From Deltaproteobacteria bacterium (lineage in GTDB: Bacteria; Myxococcota_A; Polyangia; Polyangiales; Houyiibacteriaceae), in contig SHLP01000003.1 of assembly GCA_004283055.1 (NCBI GenBank), forward strand, positions 41,587 through 105,586: DNA of 64,000 nucleotides, given 5' to 3'. A program made the position numbers and the translations under genes. Shown one piece after another: positions 1-9,669 of the stretch; the first letter of the stretch is position 1; every line of letters starts with the position of its first letter. The notes below the pieces were generated by a model. The model did not search any database, was not told the origin of the DNA, and was given only the letters and a program-made list of their open reading frames with translations.

Positions 1-1199
1 AGCCCGGCCGCCTGTCGGTAGGCTTCGGCACGCTCTGTGTTGCGCGCCCCGCGGATCAGCGCCACGTCGAGCGCCGCTCGCGCGTAGCTCGAATCGGGGA
101 ACCTATTCGCCGCGTCGCGAAGTATTTCCAACGCGCTTTCGATCTCATCGCTCGACCGTGCGAGCCGTAGCTCGTGCGCGACGAACGCCGGGTCCTCGGG
201 GGCCATCGATCGGAACCAGCTCGATGCGCTCTCAGCCGCCGCCGCGTCGCCAAGACGCTCGGCGGTGAGAAGGGACTGCAATCGGAGGAGCCGGCTCTGG
301 GGCATCCATCGCAGAGCCGATTCGAGGTAGCCCGCTGCCGCGCCGGCGTCATCGAGATGCCCGGCACTGCAAGTCGCCGCTTCCTGCCACAGGAGCGCCG
401 CCATCGGTCGACGCGCGCCCTCCGGGACCGAAAGGCTAAGCGGGTCAGGCGAGCCGCTCTGCTCGATTGCCGCTTCGAGCAGCCGAGCCATCGAGGTCAG
501 GGCATGGACGAGCTCATTCCAGCGCTGGTGCGCGCGAGCGGTATGAGCCTGCAGTGACCGCGCCTGCCAAACGACTTCATCGCACTCGCAGGCCCGCTCG
601 AGGGCAGCAAGGGCCTCCTCTGGCTTGCTCGCCCTGAGCTCGTGTAATGCGATGTCAATCCAAAGCGCGGCACTCAAGATGGGATCGGCGGCGTGCTTCG
701 CCTGCGTAAGCATCGCATCCCGAACCGCGCCGTCATCACCCCGCGCTTCCGCCAGCCATTCGAGAATGAGCGCAGGCACCGCAGGCTCTACAGAGCGAGA
801 AATCGCCTCGCGCAGGAGGGACGCCCAATCTGCGGACTGCATGGCCAAATCTACCAGAGCGGCGCTGCTCAGCGCAGGGCTCGTGGCTCGCGCGACCTGC
901 TCCGAACGAAGCGCGTGCAGATCGTAGCCATTCCTCGCGCGCTCTGCGATCCGCAGCTGCGCGATGAGCGCCGGCTGGAATCCTGGGGCGACCGTGTGCG
1001 ACTGCTGGTACTGCTCCATCGCCTCGGAAGCGAGCTCGAGCTCGTGCTCGTACAGCGCTCCGACTTCGTAGAGAATGGCCGCCCTCGCTCGTGGCTCCGT
1101 CACTGCGTCGAGCTCGCGCCGCAGGTTGGCAATGCGCAGCTCAACGAGGTCGCGCCTGCGCCCGCTCTCACCCTGGCCCATGGGCGCCCTTTCGATCAT
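1..1199 (-). CDS. TPR-like/alpha-helical repeat protein, truncated by left window edge
   Basis: Minus frame open from ATG at 1199 (MIERAPMGQGESGRRRDLVELRIANLRRELDAV...) to the window edge; Ala/Leu/Glu-rich helical repeats. Absent from ORF track because there is no stop in the window. Confidence 0.6.
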   Translation of the reverse strand, partial: MIERAPMGQGESGRRRDLVELRIANLRRELDAVTEPRARAAILYEVGALYEHELELASEAMEQYQQSHTVAPGFQPALIAQLRIAERARNGYDLHALRSEQVARATSPALSSAALVDLAMQSADWASLLREAISRSVEPAVPALILEWLAEARGDDGAVRDAMLTQAKHAADPILSAALWIDIALHELRASKPEEALAALERACECDEVVWQARSLQAHTARAHQRWNELVHALTSMARLLEAAIEQSGSPDPLSLSVPEGARRPMAALLWQEAATCSAGHLDDAGAAAGYLESALRWMPQSRLLRLQSLLTAERLGDAAAAESASSWFRSMAPEDPAFVAHELRLARSSDEIESALEILRDAANRFPDSSYARAALDVALIRGARNTERAEAYRQAAG

Positions 1200-1212
1200 C
1201 CTCCGCCCACGA

Positions 1213-1974
1213 CTAGGTAACGGTCCAACCGCCGTCGATGACCATTACGTCTCCTGTGAGGTAGTTCGATTCGTCAGAAGCCAAGAAGACCGCGCCTCCG
1301 GCGATGTCGCGCGGCTGTCCCACGCGTCCCAGAGCCGTCTTGTTGACGATGCTGGATCGGATCTCATCGTTGTCGACCAAGACCTGTGCGAACTTGGTTT
1401 CGATCAGCCCGGGTGCGATCGCATTGACGCGAATCCCGGCTGCCCCGAGCTCCATCGCCAAAGTCCTCGTCATCGAGATCACGGCGGATTTGGTCATGGC
1501 GTAGACACCTTGCATCGGCGCGCCCATGAGGCCGACGACGCTGGCAATGTTGACAATCGACCCTTTCGCTTTGCGCTGCTGCAGGTGGCCGGCGACGAGC
1601 TGGATCATTCCGAAGTAGCCCTTCACGTTGACCTCGAAGGTCTTGTCCCAGGCCGCTTCGTCGACACCGAGCATCGGTCCGAAGTGCGGGTTGGTCGCCG
1701 CGTTGTTTACCAGGATGTCGACCTTGCCATAGGCTTGGAGCGCCTGTTCCAGCATGTCTTCCCGCTGGCCTCTGTGGCCGACGTGGCACGCGATCGGCGT
1801 TGCATCGCCGCCCTGCGCCACGATTTCCTCGGCTACGCCCTTCAGGCCGTCGATCTTCCGAGAGACGAGGACTACCTTGGCACCTTCCTCCGCCATGAAG
1901 CCGGCAATGGCGGCTCCGATCCCCCGGCTTGCTCCTGTCACGATCGCCACTTTGTCTCGTAGGCGCTCACCCAT
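1213..1974 (-). CDS. SDR family oxidoreductase (FabG-like)
   Basis: MGERLRDKVAIVTGASRGIGAAIAGF; NNAATNPHFG; YAMTKSAVISMTRTLAMEL; C-terminal YLTGDVMVIDGGW. Track ORF start (2403) is too long. Confidence 0.92.
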   Translation of the reverse strand: MGERLRDKVAIVTGASRGIGAAIAGFMAEEGAKVVLVSRKIDGLKGVAEEIVAQGGDATPIACHVGHRGQREDMLEQALQAYGKVDILVNNAATNPHFGPMLGVDEAAWDKTFEVNVKGYFGMIQLVAGHLQQRKAKGSIVNIASVVGLMGAPMQGVYAMTKSAVISMTRTLAMELGAAGIRVNAIAPGLIETKFAQVLVDNDEIRSSIVNKTALGRVGQPRDIAGGAVFLASDESNYLTGDVMVIDGGWTVT

Positions 1975-2106
1975 GTCGTCCCCTCCTTTGGTTCGACACG
2001 TATAGCGCTCTGCGGGGTGGTTTTGCCAGCGCGATCTGCACGAGACTTGCGCGCTCGCGCTCCTGGGCAAGACTAGGCCGTTCTTCGTTTCGCCGAAGAG
2101 GTTGTC

Positions 2107-3099
2107 CTGACGCTGTTCCAAGCCATAGCCGCAATCATCGCGGGTTTCGTCGCCGTGGTCTGGGGCGCCGATCGCTTCGTGTACGGAGCCGCGGGGCTGG
2201 CGAGCAATCTCGGTGTCAGCCGCCTCGTCATCGGGCTGACCGTCGTGGCATTTGGCACCTCGGCGCCCGAAATGTTGGTCTCGGCGATGGCCGCGTTGGC
2301 CGGCAGCCGCGAGATCGGCGTCGGCAACGCCGTCGGCTCCAACATCACCAATGTGACGCTCGTTCTGGGCGCAGCCGCGCTGGTTCGGCCGCTCAGCATC
2401 CACTCTCGCCTACTGATTCGAGAAATCCCTGTCTTGTTTCTCAGCATGGCCGTCGCCTGGGCTTTTCTGTGGGACGGAGAGCTCAGCCGCTTGGAGGGCG
2501 TTCTCCTAATCGTTGGAATGTTCCTCTTGATCGCCTGGATCGGGACGCAAGGCCGTAAGGCGGACCCGGGGTACAGCGATCCTCCCCCGGACGCCTTCGT
2601 CGACGATGACATCCCCGACGCGCTGCCCACCGCCAAGGCGATTGTTCTTTTCTCGGTCGGTCTGGTCCTCCTGCTCGCCGGCTCGCGCGTTTTGGTCTGG
2701 GGAGCGATCGGGATCGCGCGGGACCTCGGCGTCAGCGAGCTGGTGGTCGGTCTGACGCTCGTTGCTCTCGGGACGAGTCTTCCCGAGCTGGCGGCTTCGG
2801 TGGCGGCCGCTCGCCGGGGAGAGCAAGACATCGCGGTTGGCAACGTGGTGGGGTCCAACATGTTCAACCTGCTCGGCGTGCTTGCGCTCCCAGGCATCAT
2901 CGCTCCCGGCGAGGTCGACCGCGCGATCATCGTCCGTGACTTCCCCCTGATGGTGGGTGTGACGCTGCTACTTCTCTTGATGGCGGTGAACGAGCGCAGC
3001 CGCATCGGCCGAAAGCGCGGGACGACGCTGATCCTCGTCTTCATTGCCTATTTCGTGGTGCTCTTTTGGAATCCCTCGCTGCCCTCGCTTCCGGGCTGA
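2107..3099 (+). CDS. Calcium/sodium antiporter, CaCA family (YrbG-like)
   Basis: Two inverted alpha-repeats: VVAFGTSAPEMLVS...GNAVGSNITNV and LVALGTSLPELAAS...GNVVGSNMFNLLGV. Start uncertain: GTG 2155 in track; upstream CTG 2107 restores the first TM helix. Confidence 0.9.
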   Translation: MTLFQAIAAIIAGFVAVVWGADRFVYGAAGLASNLGVSRLVIGLTVVAFGTSAPEMLVSAMAALAGSREIGVGNAVGSNITNVTLVLGAAALVRPLSIHSRLLIREIPVLFLSMAVAWAFLWDGELSRLEGVLLIVGMFLLIAWIGTQGRKADPGYSDPPPDAFVDDDIPDALPTAKAIVLFSVGLVLLLAGSRVLVWGAIGIARDLGVSELVVGLTLVALGTSLPELAASVAAARRGEQDIAVGNVVGSNMFNLLGVLALPGIIAPGEVDRAIIVRDFPLMVGVTLLLLLMAVNERSRIGRKRGTTLILVFIAYFVVLFWNPSLPSLPG

Positions 3100-3713
3100 G
3101 CGACACGGGCCCAGACCAGTGTCATGTTGTTGGCCGGCATGGGCACACTGTCCCGCAGCTCGAAGCCGGTGCGCTCCGCCAGCCCTCGGAGCTGATCGAT
3201 GTCCCGAATGCCCCAGCGCGGGTTGCGTGACCGAAGACTCTCGTCGAAGGCTGCGTTGCTAGGCGCACTGTGCTCGCCATGAAGCCGGTAAGGGCCGTAG
3301 GTCACCAGCGGCGAGCCGCTCTCTAGCAGCACGCTCGCGCCCTCGAAGAGGCGCTCGGTGGTCTCCCAGGGGGAGATGTGGATCATGTTGACGCAAAGCA
3401 AGGCGTCCGCCCTCGGGATCGGCCATCGAGGCCAGCAGACGTCGAGCTCGATCGGAGGCAAGAGGTTCTCGCGAGCGGAATCCTCGACCCAGGCGCGAAT
3501 GCTGCGCAGGGCATCGTCCGATGCATCGCTCGGCTGCCAGCTCAGGTGGGACAGATGCTCCGCGAAGAAGATGGCGTGCTGACCGGTGCCGCTAGCGATT
3601 TCGAGAACGAGCCCGTTCGGCGGCAGCACACGGCGAAGAACGTCGAGAATGGGTTGCCGATTGCGTTCGGCGGCTGGCGCAAAACCCTTTGCCATCGCGC
3701 TTGCATAGCCCAT
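3048..3713 (-). CDS. DUF938 SAM-dependent methyltransferase
   Basis: FAPAAERNRQPILDVL...VLEIASGTGQHAIFFAEHL...CVNMIHISPWETTERLFEGA matches the DUF938 pattern. Confidence 0.88.
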   Translation of the reverse strand: MGYASAMAKGFAPAAERNRQPILDVLRRVLPPNGLVLEIASGTGQHAIFFAEHLSHLSWQPSDASDDALRSIRAWVEDSARENLLPPIELDVCWPRWPIPRADALLCVNMIHISPWETTERLFEGASVLLESGSPLVTYGPYRLHGEHSAPSNAAFDESLRSRNPRWGIRDIDQLRGLAERTGFELRDSVPMPANNMTLVWARVAQPGSEGSEGFQKSTTK

Positions 3714-3757
3714 AACTTCCCGTCATCGAAGTCGACCGCGAGGACTGGAAGGGAACG

Positions 3758-5953
3758 CTGGGCTGGCGGCTCATCGTCACGCTGTGTCTTGCCACGCCTT
3801 GGCTGGCCCGCGCCTTGCTTCTGCACGAAAAGCGCCTTGCTCTGGCGCCGATCGACCTGCGCGGCGTCCTAGCCGACGCTTCGGTTGGTTTGCTGCTGGT
3901 CGGACTCATGGGGCTCCTGTTGGCAAAACGGCATTTGCTGGGCCGCTTCCTGGCGTTGATGCTGCTCGTCACGTTCGTCCTGCTGAGCTTTGCCATGTAC
4001 GAGTTCGTCTCGGTGTTTGATTCCCTGTACGCGCTCAGTCACGCCGGCTTCCTCGGCGATCCGACGTTTCTGGGCGGCTCGGTCCTGCACGCACGCCGCC
4101 CGCTGCTGCTCGCGCTGGTGACGGCTCTCGCGGTCCTCGGAGCCGCGTGGGCGCGCCCGCCCGTGTCGCTCTGGTGGCGATGGTGGGGCCTCGGTTTCGC
4201 GGTTTCGGTGTTCGGGCAAGTGCTCATCCCTACCTCGTACGCCCACGAAGAGTGGCGCGAACGTCACGCGATTCAGGCGAATCTCGGGTTCTTTCCGCCT
4301 TCCGCCCGGCCCCACCGCGTCGCCATCAGCGCCGAGGTTCGGGAGGTGTTTGACGGCGATCTCGGCGGCGAGCGCTGGGTGGGGCCGCTGTCCAAACGGC
4401 CGAATGTTCTACTCATCCTGATCGAAGCGGCGTCAGGCGCGCATCTCCCTTCGGTCGCGGCGGCCGAGGGGGTCCGGAGCGACATCGAGATGCCCAAGCT
4501 CGACGCGCTCGCTCGCCGGCATGTTCTCTTCACGCACGTCGTCTCGCATCAGCGCCAGACCAACCGCGGGGAGTACGGGATCCTCTGCGGGGACTACCCG
4601 AAGCTCCTCACCGATCAGTCCAAGATGAGCGAGCAGGTCTATGCAGCCGCGCGCCGCTGCCTTCCGGAGGCGCTGCGGGAGCAGGGATACGCCACTTCCT
4701 ACATTCAATCGGCGCCCCTCGGCTTCATGCTCAAGGATCAGTTCATGAAGAAGGCGGGCTTCGAGGAGCTCATCGGCGACCCATTTTTTTTGCAGAGCTA
4801 CGCGCGAACGGACTGGGGCGTCGACGACAAGGCCTTCTTCGAGCAGTCACTCGGACCCGTCCTCCGGCTGCATGCGGCGGAGCGACCGTTCTTCGCGACG
4901 CTCTTGACCGTAGGCACCCACCATCCGTTTACCTTTCCTGACGCGGCTCCAGCAGACGGAGGGCAGACCCGGCAAGCGCGGGCTTTCCGATGGGCCGACG
5001 ATGCGCTCGCGGATTTTCTCGATGAGCTCGGTCGGCGCGGCGTGCTGAACGACACGGTCGTCATCGTAACGTCGGACGAATCGACTGGGGTACGTCAGGC
5101 GGGTAGCGCCACGCATAGGCTGCTCTCGCAGAGTTGGTCCTTTGCGGTCGTCATGTTTCCCGCGCCAATCGTGAAACGCGTCGACACCGTATACGCGCAC
5201 GTCGATACCGCGCTGTCGGTCACTGATTTACTGGGCTTCGGCCGCGAGGCCCACGGTTTTCAAGGACGCAGCTGGTTTCGGGACTACGCATCGCCCCGTC
5301 CGGTGTTTTCCGGAAACACGTACGCGCGGAGGGTGCTGATGTTCGAGCCGTCGGGCAGCGCGGTGATTTGTAGCGAATCGTTTCAGAATTGCTCACGCTC
5401 GGTCCCGCTCGGAGGCTTGCCGTTCGGACCGAACCGCCAGAGCGAGCCTGCGCCGGAGCGCGCTCGTCAGCTGCTCACCGAGGTAGCCCGCCTCTCCCGC
5501 TCCGGCCGTGCGGACATGACACGGGCGGAGGGGCTCGACCTTCTCGTCGAGGAGCGCGTGACGGTGCGCGCGGCCGACGGAAAGAGACTGCTGATCGGCG
5601 GGCAGTACCTCCGCGTCCCTCGCGGCACGACCCTGCGGGTCGACTTGGATCTCGACGTCCTGGGCGAGCAATCGGCGGTCGAGCTCCACCAAGATGTCTT
5701 TCTCGGCGGCCGTTTGCAGCTCGAACGAGAAGACCGCGAGCTTCGAGCCGGAGAGCGCTGGCGCTTGAGCTACGAAATCGGCGTTCCTCGAGATTCTGGT
5801 CAACTCGTGGTCCAGCTCTACGCAACGACGGTCTCGGGCGACGTGGCGACGATTCGGTTCCACGATGCGAGGCTCACGATGACCGCTGGCAACGCGACTT
5901 CCGACGCTGTGCTCGTCATCGAGGACGCGGTGTCTCGGTCCGTTCCTCGCTGA
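3758..5953 (+). CDS. LtaS/sulfatase-fold membrane phosphotransferase-like protein
   Basis: N-terminal TM segments then RPNVLLILIEAASG...HQRQTNRGEYGILCGDYP...VVIVTSDE. Start uncertain (track TTG 3815; upstream CTG 3758). Confidence 0.8.
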   Translation: MGWRLIVTLCLATPWLARALLLHEKRLALAPIDLRGVLADASVGLLLVGLMGLLLAKRHLLGRFLALMLLVTFVLLSFAMYEFVSVFDSLYALSHAGFLGDPTFLGGSVLHARRPLLLALVTALAVLGAAWARPPVSLWWRWWGLGFAVSVFGQVLIPTSYAHEEWRERHAIQANLGFFPPSARPHRVAISAEVREVFDGDLGGERWVGPLSKRPNVLLILIEAASGAHLPSVAAAEGVRSDIEMPKLDALARRHVLFTHVVSHQRQTNRGEYGILCGDYPKLLTDQSKMSEQVYAAARRCLPEALREQGYATSYIQSAPLGFMLKDQFMKKAGFEELIGDPFFLQSYARTDWGVDDKAFFEQSLGPVLRLHAAERPFFATLLTVGTHHPFTFPDAAPADGGQTRQARAFRWADDALADFLDELGRRGVLNDTVVIVTSDESTGVRQAGSATHRLLSQSWSFAVVMFPAPIVKRVDTVYAHVDTALSVTDLLGFGREAHGFQGRSWFRDYASPRPVFSGNTYARRVLMFEPSGSAVICSESFQNCSRSVPLGGLPFGPNRQSEPAPERARQLLTEVARLSRSGRADMTRAEGLDLLVEERVTVRAADGKRLLIGGQYLRVPRGTTLRVDLDLDVLGEQSAVELHQDVFLGGRLQLEREDRELRAGERWRLSYEIGVPRDSGQLVVQLYATTVSGDVATIRFHDARLTMTAGNATSDAVLVIEDAVSRSVPR

Positions 5954-7940
5954 GCTGAAGCCGGCACTCAATCCGCCGCATCTGCGCGTGCTCCCAGCGC
6001 TGGAGCTCACGTCCGAGGGCTTCGCGGGCTTCCGGCCTGTCGCTTTGGAGCCCGGGGTCTTCGTCCGGATTGGCTTCGTCGTCGAAAAACAACGTCGTGC
6101 CCGCGCTGCGATGATGAATCAGCCGATCGCCATCGAGGCTGATCGCGCCCTTGGGCTCGTAGCCTTTGTTCGACACTCGAATGCTCTGGAGTCGCGCGCG
6201 AATCGTCGCATCGTCGAGTGCGGGGAGACGAAAGCTATCGAAAAGCTCACGGCCCCGCACAGGGAAGGCCTCGGAAAAGGTCGCACGGCCCCGCAGGTCA
6301 GGCTCGAGCGTGAAGAGGCTCCGTGCCGACGTGTCGGATGGCAGAGGTAGGCCCAAGAAGTGCAGAACGGTCGGCGCAACGTCGGCGAGGCTGGCGCCGA
6401 CGCGGGGCTCAGCGGGCGTGAACGCCGAGTGCCAAAGGACGAGCGGCACGTCGACCATCCAGCCGTTCAAGTACACGTGATGGCCCCAGTAGGACCTCTC
6501 CCCCAATGCCTCACCGTGGTCCGAAAAGAAGATCACGAGGCTGTCGTCGAGCCAGTGTTCGGCTTCCAAGTAGCTCATCAAGCGGCCGAGCTCCCGGTCG
6601 AAGTAAGCGACCTCGCTCAGGTATGCGTTCTTCCTTCCACGACCAAAAGGAAACGCAGCATGCGACTCGTAGGGGTCGTGTGGAGCATAGTAGTGGACCC
6701 AGGCCATCACCGAGGCGTCGTCCCGATGCGCTTGGCGAAGTTGGGCGATGAGCGCATCGGTTGCGTCCTCGTCGGTGGCTGCGAACTTGGTTTCGACACC
6801 GTGTGCGAGGAACTGCTGCACGATCGGAAGACGAAACCACTTCACATCCGGAAGCACGGCGATCTGCCGGTCGACGTGAGCACGGGAACGGGTGAAGATC
6901 GTCTCCGGCAAGGAAGGCGAGAGGTAGAGCTCTGCCGGGCTCAGGCCCGTAAACGCGCTGCCCACCGCAAACAGGGTGGCCGGGTACGTCGAGGTTGCGT
7001 TCCCCCAAGAGAGCCCTTTTTCAGACCATCTAGACAAGTGCGCAGTTACCGCGCTTCCATCGTGTTCTAGTCCCACGACGTCTTTTCGGAGCGCGTCGAC
7101 CGTGATGAGGATGACGTTCCGCCGGCCGTCGGCCAGGATGCCGATTGGAGAGGTCTCGACGACGGGCCTCGGCTCGGGGCAACGCGCGTCGTCGCTCCAA
7201 AGGCTCGAATGTGTGCTCACGCGAGGGAGCACGTACAGGGTCGCCAAGGCGCCGGCTCGGCTCTGGGCGATCACTTCGCGCTGACCGGTTGCCACGAGGG
7301 CAGGCGCAAAGCGCGATCCGACGCCAAGCAACGCACATGTCGCTGCGAGGCCGACGCCGATGAATCGACGGGGGGAATCGCGAACGATCAGGTAGAGCAT
7401 CGCGCTGCTCAGGAGCGCCGCGGGAAAGACGAGCTGAGCGATCGAGTAATCGTATGCACGGTAGCGCACGATAACGGCTGTAAGCAGGCTGACCGCGACG
7501 ATGCATAGTGCGATCCAGATCGCCTGCCACGGGCGCTTTCGAATCCGGATGCCGAGGATCAGCCAAAGCCAACCGGCTCCGGAGAGCAGGCCGAGCAGCA
7601 GCAACGTTGCCACTCGGAGCACGAAACGGTGGGGATGGCCGATCCATGCAGGTCCCGAAAGCAGGAAGTCGACGTGCTCCCAGCCGACGGCCATCGTCAG
7701 GATGGCGAGGATGAGAGTCCACGTCGCGACGATCGGTCGCGCCGCACCGGCCAAGCGTGACGCCGCGGCCAAGGCTAGGCTCGTCGGTATCGAGGCAAGC
7801 AGCGCGAGCCAACACAGCTGGGCGAGCAAACCGCTCGAGACGGTGCCCTGAGGGAGCAGGCCTGCCGTCAGAAGGAAGGCGGGGCCGAGGTAGGCCGCCG
7901 ACCAGAGTACGAGCACCGAGTCGAACGGCTTAGCGGCCAT
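5916..7940 (-). CDS. Sulfatase-fold membrane protein (alkaline phosphatase superfamily)
   Basis: Multiple TM helices then RNVILITVDALRKDVVG...HYYAPHDPYESH...VIFFSDHGEALGERSYWGHH. Confidence 0.88.
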   Translation of the reverse strand: MAAKPFDSVLVLWSAAYLGPAFLLTAGLLPQGTVSSGLLAQLCWLALLASIPTSLALAAASRLAGAARPIVATWTLILAILTMAVGWEHVDFLLSGPAWIGHPHRFVLRVATLLLLGLLSGAGWLWLILGIRIRKRPWQAIWIALCIVAVSLLTAVIVRYRAYDYSIAQLVFPAALLSSAMLYLIVRDSPRRFIGVGLAATCALLGVGSRFAPALVATGQREVIAQSRAGALATLYVLPRVSTHSSLWSDDARCPEPRPVVETSPIGILADGRRNVILITVDALRKDVVGLEHDGSAVTAHLSRWSEKGLSWGNATSTYPATLFAVGSAFTGLSPAELYLSPSLPETIFTRSRAHVDRQIAVLPDVKWFRLPIVQQFLAHGVETKFAATDEDATDALIAQLRQAHRDDASVMAWVHYYAPHDPYESHAAFPFGRGRKNAYLSEVAYFDRELGRLMSYLEAEHWLDDSLVIFFSDHGEALGERSYWGHHVYLNGWMVDVPLVLWHSAFTPAEPRVGASLADVAPTVLHFLGLPLPSDTSARSLFTLEPDLRGRATFSEAFPVRGRELFDSFRLPALDDATIRARLQSIRVSNKGYEPKGAISLDGDRLIHHRSAGTTLFFDDEANPDEDPGLQSDRPEAREALGRELQRWEHAQMRRIECRLQLSEERTETPRPR

Positions 7941-9636
7941 CGAGCTCCGCCACCTTTTGATTGAGGGACTGTTCGATCCCTATCACGCGCGTTGCGCGCA
8001 TGGGCGGCTCGAACGCGCTGTGAAACAGCCGCCATCGGAGGCTAGGCTGAACGGGCGTGAGGCCCCATGCTTCAATGTCGCGAACGTTGCGGCGCAGGTC
8101 CAGCATGAAGTAGTCGCCGTACTGCCGATACGGGTGACGCGAAGCAAACGCAGCGCGTTCGTCTTCAGAGAACGCTTCGACCGCCGCAACGAAAACCCAG
8201 ACCGATACGCCCTGTTCGTTTGGAATCTCGCCGCGCGGGTTTCGTGACCAGCGGTGCGTGGCGCGGTCGAGTGTGATGTCGAATCGAGGCTCGAGGCGAA
8301 GCGGTTTGAGGCTGGTGTGCAGCTGGACGCCTGTGTTCCGGTCCGTCCAAGCCTTGACGCGACGCGCGAAGCGGAGCTCCGGCCGGCCCGAGTCGTAGCG
8401 ATCCGTCGACCCTCGTACCGGGGTGAAGAACCACATCGAGCCGCCAACGTAGCGGCCCGTGGGGACGAGATCCACGTCGCGGGCCGCCAGAGGGACGAGG
8501 AGGAGCAGAACGCCAACGCTTGCCAAGCGGCCCGCGCGCGCGCGAATCCAGCGCCCCATTTCGAAAAGTGAGGTCGTGACGGCGATCGCGACTGCGGGAA
8601 GCATCGGCCAGGCCCAGTACGAATGAACGATCGCGCTCCAGCGAAACGTCCAGTAGTGAATCGCGGCGGCGAGAAGAAAGGCGAGCGGCACCAAGTCTCG
8701 TGCCTTTGCCGTGCCGCGGGTCAGTCGGACCCCCCAGGCGCCGAGCCAGCCCAGGCAGAGGCCGAGAATCGGGGCCGTGAACATCAGCTCGGGCACCACT
8801 ACGAGGTGTGTGCGAAACCGGCTCCAGGATAGGGCCCGCCGCGCGTTGAACGTCCCCCTGAGCTCATCGAGATTTCCGGTCAGCGCTTCGACCAGCACGA
8901 AGTGCCCCACGAACAAGGCCAGTACCCAAAGGCAGAAGGCGGCAAGCTGCGTCGCCGACCCGCGTGGGAGCGAAGCGCTGCGCCGGGCATAGAGCGACCA
9001 CGCCCAGTGGACAGCGATGCAGAACGCAAGGTAATAGCCCGGCCAGTCCCAGGTCGCAGTCATCGCGAAGCTGGCGAGAAAGATCGCGAAAGGCAGCGGC
9101 CGCCAGGGTGGGGCACGGCTCGGGCGGATGTAGAGAAAGAGCGTCAGCAGTCCCCAGAAAAGGAATCCAGCCGAGTTGTTGGCCATGTTCGTGTAGATGG
9201 CGTTGATTGGGAGTGCGACGTAGATGGCCGATGCGGCGAGCGCGTGCGCGTCGTCCCAGAGGCGTCTCACCACGGCGAAAAGCATGCAGAGCGTCGCTAC
9301 GCTCCAGAAGCCCGCCACCAGGCGGATCGACAGCTCGCGGTCGCCCAACAGCTTCACGGCGACGACGTTGTGCAGGTGCAGGGCGAGCGGATGGTGGGTG
9401 TACACCTGGTCCTTGCTCGGCGGTACGTTGGCCGTCTCGTACTGCAGCGGAAACAACACCCCCCAACGCAGGGTGTTTCGGGCGGCGTTATGGTACGCGG
9501 CTCCATTCCAGCCGTTGTGGCCCCGCGTCCATTGGTCGGCGACCCCCCACACGGCCAAAAAGACCTGCGCTGCGAGCACCATGGCAAAGGCGATGCGTAC
9601 GAGCCTTCGCCTCTCGCCGACGCGGTCAGGCCTCAT
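7930..9636 (-). CDS. GT-C type membrane glycosyltransferase (ArnT/PMT-like)
   Basis: Many TM helices; YTHHPLALHLHNVVAVKLLGDRELSIRLVAGFWSVATLCMLFAVVRRLWDD is typical of the PMT_2/ArnT family. Confidence 0.75.
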   Translation of the reverse strand: MRPDRVGERRRLVRIAFAMVLAAQVFLAVWGVADQWTRGHNGWNGAAYHNAARNTLRWGVLFPLQYETANVPPSKDQVYTHHPLALHLHNVVAVKLLGDRELSIRLVAGFWSVATLCMLFAVVRRLWDDAHALAASAIYVALPINAIYTNMANNSAGFLFWGLLTLFLYIRPSRAPPWRPLPFAIFLASFAMTATWDWPGYYLAFCIAVHWAWSLYARRSASLPRGSATQLAAFCLWVLALFVGHFVLVEALTGNLDELRGTFNARRALSWSRFRTHLVVVPELMFTAPILGLCLGWLGAWGVRLTRGTAKARDLVPLAFLLAAAIHYWTFRWSAIVHSYWAWPMLPAVAIAVTTSLFEMGRWIRARAGRLASVGVLLLLVPLAARDVDLVPTGRYVGGSMWFFTPVRGSTDRYDSGRPELRFARRVKAWTDRNTGVQLHTSLKPLRLEPRFDITLDRATHRWSRNPRGEIPNEQGVSVWVFVAAVEAFSEDERAAFASRHPYRQYGDYFMLDLRRNVRDIEAWGLTPVQPSLRWRLFHSAFEPPMRATRVIGIEQSLNQKVAELDGR

Positions 9637-9669
9637 GTCAGGCCAGTATGGCCTCTCGAGCTGCGCGCG

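Noticed and set aside
2073-3044. 323-aa Ser/Arg/Thr-rich minus-strand ORF
   Set aside because: Antisense to the CaCA antiporter, whose motifs are unambiguous.
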